From positions 2,237,880 to 2,301,879 of the forward strand of contig NZ_AP028155.1 in NCBI RefSeq assembly GCF_033096445.1: 64,000 nt of DNA, written 5' to 3'. The stretch comes from Butyricimonas faecihominis. GTDB taxonomy: Bacteria > Bacteroidota > Bacteroidia > Bacteroidales > Marinifilaceae. Positions 9,031-17,441 of the stretch are shown here, piece by piece. Each line of letters starts with the position of its first letter. Positions within the stretch are counted from its first letter, which is position 1. Made by a program: the position numbers and the translations under genes. The notes beneath the pieces are model-generated. The model was given only the letters and a program-made list of their open reading frames with translations. It did not search any database and had not been told where the DNA came from.

Positions 9031-9101
9031 CATGATTTGCTTCTTATACTGCCATCAAGTATATAAAATTATATTATAAATGAATTTTATTGCAGATACA
9101 T

Positions 9102-10415
9102 TTAACGATCACCTCTTTCCAATCGCCAGAAAACATCATTATAAAAATAAAACATACCTAATAATAGTAAAATCATTAATCTTGAATTATTTAATGCTAA
9201 CAAGATGCATGTATTATTCATCACGAAAATCACAACAAGTAAAGCACATATTAACCAAGAAATTCTCCGGGTTCTAAACATACGATAAAAAGGAGCGCAA
9301 AAAAGAAATACGATCATTGCCAAGCCCAAAATTCCACCTTGAATCCAATAATGTATAAACGAATTGTGTACATTGGTAAATACCCCCAATCCATCTCCCG
9401 AGGACTGAAGCCAGTTATTTACTCTATGTTTAGCATATATTCCTAATCCCCAGACACCGAACTCGTCAACATGAATAAAACTTTCACGAATAAAACCGAC
9501 ACGAGGGGCTATCGTTCCACCCGCATATATTCCCTGTTTTACATTTTCAACTTCTCTCACGATCTCTTCTGTACGCTCTTCGTATTTCCCCTTCAAACCA
9601 TCAAACACGAAGATTCCAAATACAGGTACCAACAACACAATTCCGACAAGTATTGCCGAGCGCACACGAAACGAACTACGCATAAAGAGATAGAAGTTCA
9701 TTATCCCGAAACCTAGAATAAAAGCTAGAATACCGGCTTTAGTCACCGTAAATGACAAAAAAAGCGTAAGCAATAAAAACATTACCCCTAAAAAAACTTT
9801 TAGTCCTTTGTTTCTATAAATGAAAATCAAGAAATAAGCGATTAACGCGGTCAAGGCTATATAAAGCGTCTGGGGTTCCAAGTATAAATTGCCTCCTAAG
9901 AAATCCAGCTTATTCCCTCCCAAACGATTTGCATACAGGAAATTAATTGCAGATGAAGTGTCTGTAAATAAACCAATCCCGACAAGATCAAAGATGACAT
10001 ATATATTTAACAACAAACATCCGGCACAGAACAAGAAAAGAAAACGTGTAAGCAAACGGGGAGTTAACCATTCTTTTAAAGAAACAACGTATATCGGGAT
10101 TAAAATAAAATCAAGCAACAAATCTTCAAATATCCCATAATAGGGCTTGTCTGCCCATGTACAGCTCCGTGTTGTAAATAACGTCTGTAACAATATATAA
10201 ATAAAATACGTGCCAAACACGAGAACATATTTTCCTCCTGTTTGCAAATCTTTTACAAAAGAATCCTTACGAGTAACAGCATGAAAAAGAACCATGAAAA
10301 GGAGATAATAATTAAATGTTTTCCCATACAAAGGAGCCAAGCTACCCAGTAAAAATCCATTTAGTAAAAAACATATCTCCCACATTCCACTCATGCTCAT
10401 TTTTTGTAAAATCAA
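9102..10415 (-). CDS. O-antigen ligase / polymerase family membrane protein (copy 2)
   Basis: A second 437-residue Wzy/WaaL-type membrane protein, paralogous to the neighbour at 7701. Shared landmarks are GSLAPLYGK/N near residue 23, LSFTVTK near 215, PRVGFIRESF and WGLGIYAKHR in the large loop, and N-rich segments before the last helices. The start (MILQKMSMSG) has several possible Mets. The two copies have diverged throughout, so this is an old duplication, and each may recognise a different glycan or acceptor. An 87-base spacer with its own promoter box separates them. Confidence 0.75.
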   Translation of the reverse strand: MILQKMSMSGMWEICFLLNGFLLGSLAPLYGKTFNYYLLFMVLFHAVTRKDSFVKDLQTGGKYVLVFGTYFIYILLQTLFTTRSCTWADKPYYGIFEDLLLDFILIPIYVVSLKEWLTPRLLTRFLFLFCAGCLLLNIYVIFDLVGIGLFTDTSSAINFLYANRLGGNKLDFLGGNLYLEPQTLYIALTALIAYFLIFIYRNKGLKVFLGVMFLLLTLFLSFTVTKAGILAFILGFGIMNFYLFMRSSFRVRSAILVGIVLLVPVFGIFVFDGLKGKYEERTEEIVREVENVKQGIYAGGTIAPRVGFIRESFIHVDEFGVWGLGIYAKHRVNNWLQSSGDGLGVFTNVHNSFIHYWIQGGILGLAMIVFLFCAPFYRMFRTRRISWLICALLVVIFVMNNTCILLALNNSRLMILLLLGMFYFYNDVFWRLERGDR

Positions 10416-10623
10416 TTACTGAAATTGTATTGATTGAATCCCCGATAAAATTAGGCATACTGATAATAATCCTCTTCATCTTGATTTATAATAAATATTC
10501 ATTTAATCATATAAATAACGAACTTCATCACAATCTCATACAACAGAACTAAATAGCTAATGTTCAATCTGCTACGGGCTACAAAAAAGATAGAAAAAAA
10601 GATTGTGTTAGCCGAAAATGATG

Positions 10624-10631
10624 TATATTTG
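10624..10631 (+). promoter_or_regulatory. -7 promoter box TATATTTG
   Basis: TATATTTG matches TAnnTTTG; TTGTG at 10603-10607 is a weak -33 candidate 16 bases upstream. The predicted start falls inside the palindrome at 10636-10657, so a bound regulator would block it. Confidence 0.45.
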
Positions 10632-10635
10632 CATA

Positions 10636-10657
10636 TCAATAAACGAACATTTATTGA
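10636..10657 (+). promoter_or_regulatory. operator-like palindrome (site 1)
   Basis: TCAATAAACG, AA, CATTTATTGA: a 22-bp imperfect palindrome. The same motif occurs in the promoter at 16300-16317 (16 of 18 core bases identical when reverse complemented) and, more perfect, at 56111-56132. The binding protein is unknown. Confidence 0.45.
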
Positions 10658-10731
10658 TAGCATATAAACATTCATTAAGTGCTATCTACCAGATAATTAT
10701 TTTTTAATTAACCTGTTTCTAAAAATCACGC

Positions 10732-11811
10732 ATGAAAAATTACACGATTGGCTTTTATCTCGAAAAGTTATACTATTCTCCTCAATTTGAACCCGTTATT
10801 AAAGAAATCATCAAACGCAATATATCGTACGTGGTAATTATTCCAAAAAACCGGGAACGGGATGAGTTAAATCAACGTGGAGAATCCATTAAACACTGCC
10901 AAGAAGAAGGTTTCACATATTGTTTCGAAGAAGACGACTGTGAATGTAATATCATGATTTTTGGAAACACGCCACGCCCTATTCATACCCCGTTCAAGAA
11001 ATCAGCTCTTATCATGCATGGAGTATGGGGAGGGAAAATGGTTAATTATGCATCGGGCCTGAATGATGTAGATCTACGCTTTTTAGATGGAGAATTCCTA
11101 GAAAACAGTTTAACTAAACTCTTTCCTGAAAAGAAATCCATCTATTATGTATCCGGATATTCAAAACTGGATAGTTATTTCGAATTCACAGAAGAAGACC
11201 GGGTGAAATTTCTTCAGCATTGTAATTTAGATATAAACAAGAAAACGATATTGTATGCGCCAACTTTCTATCCATCATCTATTCTGAAAATGAGTAAGAA
11301 ATTCCCGGAAGATCTTGCCGATTACAATATTATCCTAAAACCACACTCGCACCTGTTCTTACGGAAAAAATACACGAAAGACCTGCACAGACTGGAATCG
11401 TGGACGAAATACCCGAACGTTTATCTAGCTAAATTCAACGAAACCAACATTCTCCCTTTCCTTCATGCCTCCGATCTGATGATCTCGGATATGTCAAGTG
11501 CCGTATTTGAATTTTCGGGAGTCGGTAAGCCGGCAATTATCAATATGTTTCTAAGATACCGTTTACTTCATCGTATATTCCCTCATAAAATAACCAAACG
11601 ATTAGATACAGCCAACTTTTTTCTCTGGGAAGTAGGAGACACCCCGAGAAACTATGCCGAAATGTTACAAAATGCCAAGGAAAACCTTACTAATCCGGAT
11701 AAAAACAAAGAAAAACGAGAAAAACTCAGCCGCCATATAGTGGGTATTGTTGACGGCAAAGTGTCCGAAAGAATTGTAGATAAACTACTGGAGCTTAACA
11801 GTAATATCTAA
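10732..11811 (+). CDS. CDP-glycerol glycerophosphotransferase family protein (copy 1)
   Basis: The 359-residue protein belongs to the TagB/TagF family that moves glycerol phosphate or another phospho-alcohol from a CDP donor onto a glycan or lipid acceptor. Family features seen are LYAPTFYPSS near residue 180, KPHSHLF near residue 204, and DMSSAVFEFSGVGKPAI near residue 259, which matches the SD(x)SS nucleotide-binding region. There is no N-terminal transmembrane segment, so it acts at the cytoplasmic face. The minus-strand genes that follow encode enzymes able to make CDP-glycerol, which fits donor use. It has its own promoter with an operator-like site. The acceptor is not known. Confidence 0.75.
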   Translation: MKNYTIGFYLEKLYYSPQFEPVIKEIIKRNISYVVIIPKNRERDELNQRGESIKHCQEEGFTYCFEEDDCECNIMIFGNTPRPIHTPFKKSALIMHGVWGGKMVNYASGLNDVDLRFLDGEFLENSLTKLFPEKKSIYYVSGYSKLDSYFEFTEEDRVKFLQHCNLDINKKTILYAPTFYPSSILKMSKKFPEDLADYNIILKPHSHLFLRKKYTKDLHRLESWTKYPNVYLAKFNETNILPFLHASDLMISDMSSAVFEFSGVGKPAIINMFLRYRLLHRIFPHKITKRLDTANFFLWEVGDTPRNYAEMLQNAKENLTNPDKNKEKREKLSRHIVGIVDGKVSERIVDKLLELNSNI

Positions 11812-11823
11812 GCATAATACTAG

Positions 11824-12816
11824 TCAAACTTTCGTCAGTATCGTGTACCTATTACGAATCGTTTTAGCCCGGTTTATAATCTGCTCGATCTCCCCGTTCG
11901 AGAAAGTTATATCCCGTTCTATTTCGTCCAATATTTTCATGCGTTCGAAAAAGATCATCAACTTCTCGTAATCATTTTCCGGCTTACGGAAATCCCGTTC
12001 CACTAACAAATGTCCCCAAGCCACTTGCAAACCGTGTAAAGTTGAGCGATTGGGAAACAAATCATCAATGGCATGACTAATCAAATGTTCCGCACCACTG
12101 GCCGGTCGTGAGCTATTGGCAAGCACCATGGCCAACCCCGAAATCACTAACCCGTTCGCAAGGTCACCAATGAAACGAGAAGACCGAATATCATTAAAGG
12201 TGTACGGGATCACGGAATTACCACTCAATGAAGCCAAAGCCATGGCAAAATTATTAATACTTTCTCCTTTGTCAATATGTGCCAGATTCCAATCTTTCAC
12301 CGCACTAGCATTGGACACGAGATCCCCTACTCCTGCCAAGAGTAATTTCTCGGGAGAACCTTTTATAATATTCACATCCGCAATAATACCCAAAGGAGCC
12401 TTCACGCCAAAGCTCTGTTTTTTACCATCTTTCAATAGACGGGCAATAGGGGAATAAATTGCATCATTAGATAACGTTGAAGGCACTGTTATATAAGTTA
12501 AGTCCAAGGTATTTGCCATTAACTTAACAGCATCAATAATACTACCTCCTCCAAAAGCAACTAAAAGGACTTCCTTATTCGTGATCGTATTCATGGCCTC
12601 CAGAGCCTCATCGTAAGAACCTCCTTTGATAAGGAGTATATCCTCGAAAGACAATTTATCCAATCTTGATTTGTACAAATTCCTCAATTCCAAAGAAGTA
12701 ACCAATATTTTCTCATTGAAATATAGATGGTTTTCCTTCAATATATCATCCAGATGAACAAAAATATCCTCCCCGAGTTCTAAAACGATAGGAACATTGA
12801 TCGTCTTGTAATACAT
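11824..12816 (-). CDS. sn-glycerol-1-phosphate dehydrogenase (AraM/EgsA-like)
   Basis: This 330-residue iron-containing alcohol dehydrogenase-fold protein resembles glycerol-1-phosphate dehydrogenases, which reduce dihydroxyacetone phosphate to sn-glycerol-1-phosphate with NAD(P)H. Visible features are the dinucleotide site GGGSIIDAVKLMAN near residue 98, PSTLSNDA near 126, and metal-ligand positions: Asp in GVGDLVSN, His in GAEHLISHA and His in TLHGLQVAWG. The start codon overlaps by one base the stop of the cytidylyltransferase gene (TAATG), implying translational coupling. The pair would give CDP-activated glycerol with the 1-phosphate stereochemistry best known from archaeal lipids and from AraM in Bacillus. 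Glycerol dehydrogenase activity is an alternative. Confidence 0.78.
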   Translation of the reverse strand: MYYKTINVPIVLELGEDIFVHLDDILKENHLYFNEKILVTSLELRNLYKSRLDKLSFEDILLIKGGSYDEALEAMNTITNKEVLLVAFGGGSIIDAVKLMANTLDLTYITVPSTLSNDAIYSPIARLLKDGKKQSFGVKAPLGIIADVNIIKGSPEKLLLAGVGDLVSNASAVKDWNLAHIDKGESINNFAMALASLSGNSVIPYTFNDIRSSRFIGDLANGLVISGLAMVLANSSRPASGAEHLISHAIDDLFPNRSTLHGLQVAWGHLLVERDFRKPENDYEKLMIFFERMKILDEIERDITFSNGEIEQIINRAKTIRNRYTILTKV

Positions 12817-13235
12817 TATTTTGATGCTTTTATTTTTTCGACTAGTTCAGACGTGCTGATTCCCTTCGTGTAAGGTAAGTAAACCATAGAAACATGGTGT
12901 TCTTCCAAAAATTCCGGAGTGACACGAATCTGTTTCAAGTACCCTTCTCCATCCCAATCATCACCATGCACGATGATGTCGATATCATATTTTTTAATGT
13001 ATTCCTTATTATCATACTCGTGAATAATAAAAGCATCATCTACGTAACGACAAGCTTTCACGACTTCCAGACGATCCTGTTCAGACAAAAACGGTCGGCG
13101 TTTATACGAGGCCACCATTTCATCCCCGTTAATTGCCACGATTAAACGATCACCTAATTCTTTGGCACGTCGCAATAATTCGACGTGTCCAAAATGGAAA
13201 AGGTCAAAAACCCCTATAACATATACATTTTTCAT
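12816..13235 (-). CDS. glycerol-phosphate cytidylyltransferase-like (TagD family)
   Basis: This 139-residue nucleotidyltransferase has the cytidylyltransferase HxGH signature (FDLFHFGH, residues 10-17) and the C-terminal ISTSEL motif, with RRPFLSEQDRLEV between. Length and motifs match TagD/GCT, which makes CDP-glycerol from CTP and glycerol phosphate. It is coupled to a glycerol-1-phosphate dehydrogenase, and phosphotransferases of the CDP-glycerol family are encoded on both sides. The same fold is used for ethanolamine phosphate (ECT) and for the HldE/RfaE nucleotidyl domain; the neighbour enzyme favours glycerol phosphate. Confidence 0.78.
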   Translation of the reverse strand: MKNVYVIGVFDLFHFGHVELLRRAKELGDRLIVAINGDEMVASYKRRPFLSEQDRLEVVKACRYVDDAFIIHEYDNKEYIKKYDIDIIVHGDDWDGEGYLKQIRVTPEFLEEHHVSMVYLPYTKGISTSELVEKIKASK

Positions 13236-13302
13236 ACTACCTAATTTACTTGATCACATCCGGCCTCCCTATATTCTCTTACCACAACCGGAATCACGAT
13301 GC

Positions 13303-13310
13303 CAAAGGTA
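13303..13310 (-). promoter_or_regulatory. -7 promoter box (TACCTTTG on the minus strand)
   Basis: CAAAGGTA on the plus strand is TACCTTTG towards the cytidylyltransferase, giving a leader of about 60 bases. Confidence 0.4.
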
Positions 13311-13342
13311 GTAAATATAGTTTAAAGTTCAGAGTTTAAGTA

Positions 13343-14407
13343 TCAAAGTTTAGCTTTTCGAATAAAAGCCTCATCCATCATAGGTTGCAGACGTTCCCAC
13401 ACGTATTCCACGGAAAGTAAATCGAACAACTCCTTTTCTGTTCTCCCCTCGATTACCTGCCCGGGAAACATATCAAAAGGACTCACGCTCTGATAACGCG
13501 GATCATTGGACGGCAGCCATCTAGGCAGTTCAACCCAAGGCGGGTAAATAGCCAGCCCCGGCAAGTGACACGCCTGTGCGATATGCCGGGGGCCACCTTC
13601 ATTTCCAAAAAAGAAATCGGCTGTTTCCAGCATGGATACCAATTTCCGTAACGAATCGGCCTCTATATCAATAAAAATATGCTCGTCTTTCCCCATATCT
13701 TCGTACAATGCCAAGGCCGCAGCCTTTTCTTCCCGGGAATAATTAAAAATCAACTGGGCATCATAACGCTGAATGATACGAAACAATATCTCCTTCATCT
13801 TCGCCATATCCCAAGCCTTCCTCGCCACTCTGGTAAAAGGAGTACATACCACGATAAAGCGGGAAAAATTAATTCCCTCCTGTTCCATGTATTTCCTGAA
13901 TTCAGCCGTTTCCTGTTCTGTCACGTACAACCGAAAATCAGTGGTCATTACCAACTTCCCTTCTCGCTCCAAGGGCTGTAACAATAACAGATTTCTCACG
14001 ACTTCATCCAAGTCGTCATTCACGTGATTACGCACCCGGTAATTATGAAAAAAATGATTATAAAATTTAGATGTTCCGATACGATATTTCGTTCTTAAAG
14101 AAAAGGCACTGAACCATAAGGTTTTTATCGTGGCACGAGTATCGATGATCACGTCATAGCGTTCCGTTTTCATCAACTGCCGGACTTTTCGCAAGTATTC
14201 AAAGAAGTGGTTATTTTCTTCATCCGAAAAGGTGATAATCTTATCTATATCCGGATGATTTTCAAACAAAGGAGCAATATGATCATTCAACACGTAATGA
14301 ATTTCCGCTTCCGGAAAACTCTTTCGCAAAGAGCTACAGATCACGACGGATAGTACCGCATCCCCTATTCTCCTAAAGCGAATCACCAATACTTTTCTTA
14401 CACTCAT
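13343..14407 (-). CDS. glycosyltransferase family 9 (heptosyltransferase-like)
   Basis: A 354-residue GT9 protein, starting MSVRKVLVIRFRRIGDAVLS, the N-terminal nucleotide-sugar site of ADP-heptose:LPS heptosyltransferases. The C-terminal domain has the GNEGGPRHIAQA segment (about residues 270-282), equivalent to the GxDTGxxHxAAA donor loop with Glu-Gly in place of Asp-Thr. It probably adds a sugar to LPS core in the cytoplasm. Its start overlaps the DUF4254 stop by four bases (ATGA), so the two are translationally coupled. Confidence 0.8.
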   Translation of the reverse strand: MSVRKVLVIRFRRIGDAVLSVVICSSLRKSFPEAEIHYVLNDHIAPLFENHPDIDKIITFSDEENNHFFEYLRKVRQLMKTERYDVIIDTRATIKTLWFSAFSLRTKYRIGTSKFYNHFFHNYRVRNHVNDDLDEVVRNLLLLQPLEREGKLVMTTDFRLYVTEQETAEFRKYMEQEGINFSRFIVVCTPFTRVARKAWDMAKMKEILFRIIQRYDAQLIFNYSREEKAAALALYEDMGKDEHIFIDIEADSLRKLVSMLETADFFFGNEGGPRHIAQACHLPGLAIYPPWVELPRWLPSNDPRYQSVSPFDMFPGQVIEGRTEKELFDLLSVEYVWERLQPMMDEAFIRKAKL

Positions 14408-15018
14408 ACTCCTTGCCCTTTTCTATATAATACGGGGTTCAATTCCGGATCGTTATACATTTTCATCTGTTTGTAGACTTTCATGTATTTACGTCCCGTT
14501 TCTATATCTCCCAAAAGTTGATTGATCGCGAGTATTAAATCCCTTTTCTGTTCCAGCAACACGCTTAGCTTATCATCACACTCCTTTACATGTATTTGAG
14601 CAACCTCTCTACGCTGCACCTCCTGCTCCATGTGATAAATCTTCAAACACAAAATAGATAACCGGTCTATCGCCCATGCCGGACTCTCCGTGTTCACGGT
14701 TGCGCAAGATAAGATTCTCACGTTTTTATATTTATCCCAGAAATATCCATCCAGCAACTCGACCAAATCCGTCCGACGTTGATTCAACTGATCTATACGC
14801 CGTTTGATTTCCAACGCTTTCACGGGTTCTATATCCGGATCCCGAATGACATCCTCCAAATGCCACTGGACTGCATCTACCCAATTTTTGAGAAATAAAT
14901 AATATTCGATTGATTTATACTCGTATGGATTCTCCATTTCAGCATCAACACAATCTTGTACATGATAACATGCCGTACTTTCTTCAAAGATTTGGTAGCA
15001 TAATTCTGCAAACAACAT
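14404..15018 (-). CDS. DUF4254 family protein
   Basis: The 204-residue, largely helical protein matches the DUF4254 family as I remember it, found next to GT9 genes in Bacteroidetes. It starts MLFAELCYQIFEESTACYH and contains long amphipathic helices with a heptad-like region (about 115-180) but no signal peptide, membrane segment or recognisable catalytic motif. The four-base overlap with the GT9 gene downstream suggests the products work together, for example as a subunit or chaperone of the transferase. No biochemical function is established to my knowledge. Confidence 0.7.
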   Translation of the reverse strand: MLFAELCYQIFEESTACYHVQDCVDAEMENPYEYKSIEYYLFLKNWVDAVQWHLEDVIRDPDIEPVKALEIKRRIDQLNQRRTDLVELLDGYFWDKYKNVRILSCATVNTESPAWAIDRLSILCLKIYHMEQEVQRREVAQIHVKECDDKLSVLLEQKRDLILAINQLLGDIETGRKYMKVYKQMKMYNDPELNPVLYRKGQGV

Positions 15019-15048
15019 AGTACCCGATTTTCAATTCAATATCCGGAA

Positions 15049-15056
15049 CAAAAATA
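15049..15056 (-). promoter_or_regulatory. -7 promoter box (TATTTTTG on the minus strand)
   Basis: CAAAAATA reads TATTTTTG towards DUF4254/GT9. A TTTTTG on the same strand about 20 bases upstream (near 15077) is a fair -33 candidate. Confidence 0.4.
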
Positions 15057-15120
15057 GCAAAAAGTGTTCCACTTTTACAAAAATCATGTACTCCCCTTTA
15101 CAAAACCTTGACAATAATGT

Positions 15121-15930
15121 TTATTTCTTTATCCCGAAATCCGTCCATGTATGTTTTAAAGATACGGTTTCTTTACGAATCTCTCTATTTCTATCCCAAG
15201 CTTTCTGATTAATATACCCTCTGGCATGATCCAAATGTAAACAAATTGCAGAATATCTAATTTGTAAACCAGTAATGCCACAATTTACAAGCCGCTCACC
15301 AAACTCTCGATCTTGTCCTCCATATTCCATTCGCTCGTCATAACCATTCACACGCATAACATCCTCCATCCACCCGGAAGCATTATGCCCGTTCCATGTT
15401 GGTTTTGTCGTAGTTACAGCATTCAAAATAGAAGCAAGGAGCTTAGAAGTTGTCAATTTATTATTTCTAAAAGAACATTTCATTCCACGTTCTTTTAGCC
15501 AACGTACATTAAAACACGCTTGGCTTTCAATATCCGATAATTGTATTGCCCGTGAAGTTTCCATAGATAATTTATGGTATCCACCTGAAAGGAAATGCCC
15601 CTTTTTTCTAAACTTCATATGCTGCTCAACAAAATCCTTTCTAGGAATACAATCTCCATCGGTAAAAATAAGATAATCCGCACTTGCAGCTAAAATAGCT
15701 TCATTCAAGATAAGACATTTTCTAAAACCCACATCCTCATGCCACACATGCTTTAACGGATATGATAATTTAGGCGTGATTCGTTTCAACATCTCCCGAG
15801 ATGCGCTTCCCGACCCATCATCTGCAACGATCAATTCAAAATCCTTAAAACTTTGCATATTATATCCCCATAAAACTTTTTCCAACCACTCTGGCTGATT
15901 ATAAGTAGAAACCACAACAGAAACTTGCAT
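15121..15930 (-). CDS. glycosyltransferase family 2
   Basis: A 269-residue GT-A fold transferase. MQVSVVVSTYNQPEWLEKVL starts the nucleotide-binding half, ADDGSGSAS lies near residue 36, and FTDGDCIPR near residue 90 is the DxD-like metal and donor site. The C-terminal NASGWMEDVMRVNGYDERMEYGGQDREFGERL region is like the galactosyltransferase C-terminal domain (Glyco_transf_7C). Such proteins add a sugar to LPS core or capsule. It is a single gene with 102 bases to the next one and long AT-rich DNA upstream. Confidence 0.82.
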   Translation of the reverse strand: MQVSVVVSTYNQPEWLEKVLWGYNMQSFKDFELIVADDGSGSASREMLKRITPKLSYPLKHVWHEDVGFRKCLILNEAILAASADYLIFTDGDCIPRKDFVEQHMKFRKKGHFLSGGYHKLSMETSRAIQLSDIESQACFNVRWLKERGMKCSFRNNKLTTSKLLASILNAVTTTKPTWNGHNASGWMEDVMRVNGYDERMEYGGQDREFGERLVNCGITGLQIRYSAICLHLDHARGYINQKAWDRNREIRKETVSLKHTWTDFGIKK

Positions 15931-16299
15931 ATATACCTTATTTTAATAAAAACAATCGCCTTAATCTCTATAATTTAACTACATTATCAAGTACAATAAT
16001 CACAAAAAAACATTCATCTTTAGAATATTTATTCCCTTCCAATCGCCAGCCATGCAGCCTGAAAAAAAATCGAACGACAATACACGCCTAACAAATTGTA
16101 CAACAAATAAATACACTATTTTTTTCATCCTCAATTTCTTGTCATAATAAATGAAACTTATTATCTTAGCAAAGATGATGACACCAATAATCATTCTAAT
16201 TATCAACAAGATCAATAAAGGATCGTTTATTTATATTCTTTGAATTTAAACTTTTTTTCAAAAAGAAATAATTGTAATAAATTGATTATTAGTGCGATT

Positions 16300-16317
16300 A
16301 ATAAATGAGCGTTTATT
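16300..16317 (-). promoter_or_regulatory. operator-like palindrome (site 2)
   Basis: Read on the minus strand this is AATAAACG, CT, CATTTATT, differing from the site at 10638-10655 only in the two central bases. It overlaps the -33 TTTG of the aminotransferase operon, a position suited to repression. Confidence 0.45.
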
Positions 16318-16347
16318 TGTATTTGTTGGTGTTATTATTTAATTTCG
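16316..16347 (+). promoter_or_regulatory. promoter: TTTG (16316-16319), 20 bases, TAATTTCG (16340-16347)
   Basis: The spacing suits a Bacteroidetes -33/-7 pair, and the -7 differs from TAnnTTTG at one base. The transcript would start near 16354, about 16 bases before the ATG. Confidence 0.4.
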
Positions 16348-16369
16348 CACGTTATTAAACGATCAATTT

Positions 16370-17428
16370 ATGATAGAAAAACAAACTGTATACTTGGACC
16401 GCAATGAATACAACTACGGTCCCGCCCCAGAAGTTGAAAAAGTTTTAAGAAACTTTGATCCGGACAAATTATGTTTTTACACAAGAATTTACGACGAAGG
16501 CAAAAAGAGTATTCTATCCGATTACATCGCCGAACTATATAATATCCCGGAAAAACAAGTCATTTTGGGATATGGTGGAGAAGATATTTTAAAACAAGTC
16601 GTTCACTACTTCCTATCCGGCGGACAAAAACAAAAAACACTATTAATCCCTAAATTTTCGTGGTGGTACTACAAATCCATCGCGGACGAGGTAAACGGAC
16701 GAACCATCTTCTACCCGCTATTCGAGGACGGGAACACGTTCAAATATGATATTCAGAGCATCCGGGAAACGGTAGAACGGGAAAAACCGGAAATCGTGTT
16801 AATCGCCTCCCCGAACAATCCGACCGGAAATTCCTTGTCAAAAGAAGAGTTACACGAGATTCTCTCCTTTATCCCCCGGGAAACAGCCATTGTCATTGAC
16901 GAGGCTTACGCGTCTTTTAGCAATAAAGACACGTCATACATAAAACCGCTCATTGAAGAGTTCCCGAATTTACTGATCATCCGGACCCTCTCGAAGTTCT
17001 ACGGACTTCCCGGATTGCGTCTCGGCTTTGCCTTTATCGGGAAGAATTTGTCCTCGTTCTTGAATTATAGCACGAAATATTTAGGTTATAACCGACTTTC
17101 CGAAGAAATCGGTATTGCCGTATTGAAAGCAAACGATTATTACCAGAACGTGGCAGACCTCATGGCAGAAGACCGGGAAACCTATATGCGGGAAATCGGT
17201 GCCTTGGAAGGATTCAAAGTGTATCACTCGGAAGCAAACTTTATTCTGGTGAAATACCCGATTTCATTAAAATCCCAATTACAGAACGCGTTCAAAGCGA
17301 AAGACCTAATCATCAAATTCATGAACGAGGAAGATATTAACACGCACATGCGGATCACGTTGGGAACCCAAAAACAAAACCGTTTGGTGATAGACACCAT
17401 CAAAGAAGTCGTGTCAACCCCATCCTAA
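16370..17428 (+). CDS. HisC/CobD-like PLP-dependent aminotransferase or decarboxylase
   Basis: A fold-type I PLP enzyme of 352 residues: YLDRNEYNYGPAP at the N-terminus, ASPNNPTGN near residue 145, the PLP-phenol Asp in DEAYASF near residue 180, and the Schiff-base lysine in TLSKFYGLPGLRLG near 206. It resembles histidinol-phosphate aminotransferase, but no his genes are nearby. Next to a LicC-like cytidylyltransferase it more likely makes a phosphorylated amino alcohol. Known relatives in the Campylobacter jejuni capsule loci (Cj1436, Cj1437) decarboxylate serine phosphate to ethanolamine phosphate, or aminate dihydroxyacetone phosphate to serinol phosphate. Which reaction it does cannot be told from sequence. 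It is first of a three-gene operon. Confidence 0.75.
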   Translation: MIEKQTVYLDRNEYNYGPAPEVEKVLRNFDPDKLCFYTRIYDEGKKSILSDYIAELYNIPEKQVILGYGGEDILKQVVHYFLSGGQKQKTLLIPKFSWWYYKSIADEVNGRTIFYPLFEDGNTFKYDIQSIRETVEREKPEIVLIASPNNPTGNSLSKEELHEILSFIPRETAIVIDEAYASFSNKDTSYIKPLIEEFPNLLIIRTLSKFYGLPGLRLGFAFIGKNLSSFLNYSTKYLGYNRLSEEIGIAVLKANDYYQNVADLMAEDRETYMREIGALEGFKVYHSEANFILVKYPISLKSQLQNAFKAKDLIIKFMNEEDINTHMRITLGTQKQNRLVIDTIKEVVSTPS

Positions 17429-17441
17429 CCCGGCAACGTGT

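Larger units (their letters stand above)
10416..10731. other. AT-rich divergent promoter region (316 bp)
   Basis: There is no credible gene in this stretch between ligase copy 2 (minus) and the glycerophosphotransferase (plus). It holds a -7 box at 10624-10631, an operator-like palindrome at 10636-10657 and a second degenerate copy at about 10663-10681 lying inside the loop of an inverted repeat GATAGCA / TGCTATC. Confidence 0.6.
15931..16369. other. AT-rich intergenic region (439 bp) with promoter and operator sites
   Basis: A short minus-strand frame (16000-16215) looks spurious: it has no recognisable family and an odd composition. The right end holds the operator-like site at 16300-16317, promoter elements at 16316-16347 and a degenerate second operator copy at about 16352-16373 overlapping the start codon of the aminotransferase. 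Confidence 0.5.

Noticed and set aside
16000-16215. 71-codon minus-strand frame in the gap before the aminotransferase
   Set aside because: It lies in AT-rich intergenic DNA, has no family resemblance beyond a hydrophobic start, and has no promoter of its own; kept as non-coding.
16370-17428. hisC (histidinol-phosphate aminotransferase)
   Set aside because: Fold matches, but no other his gene is near and it is coupled to a cytidylyltransferase, so the specific name is withheld.
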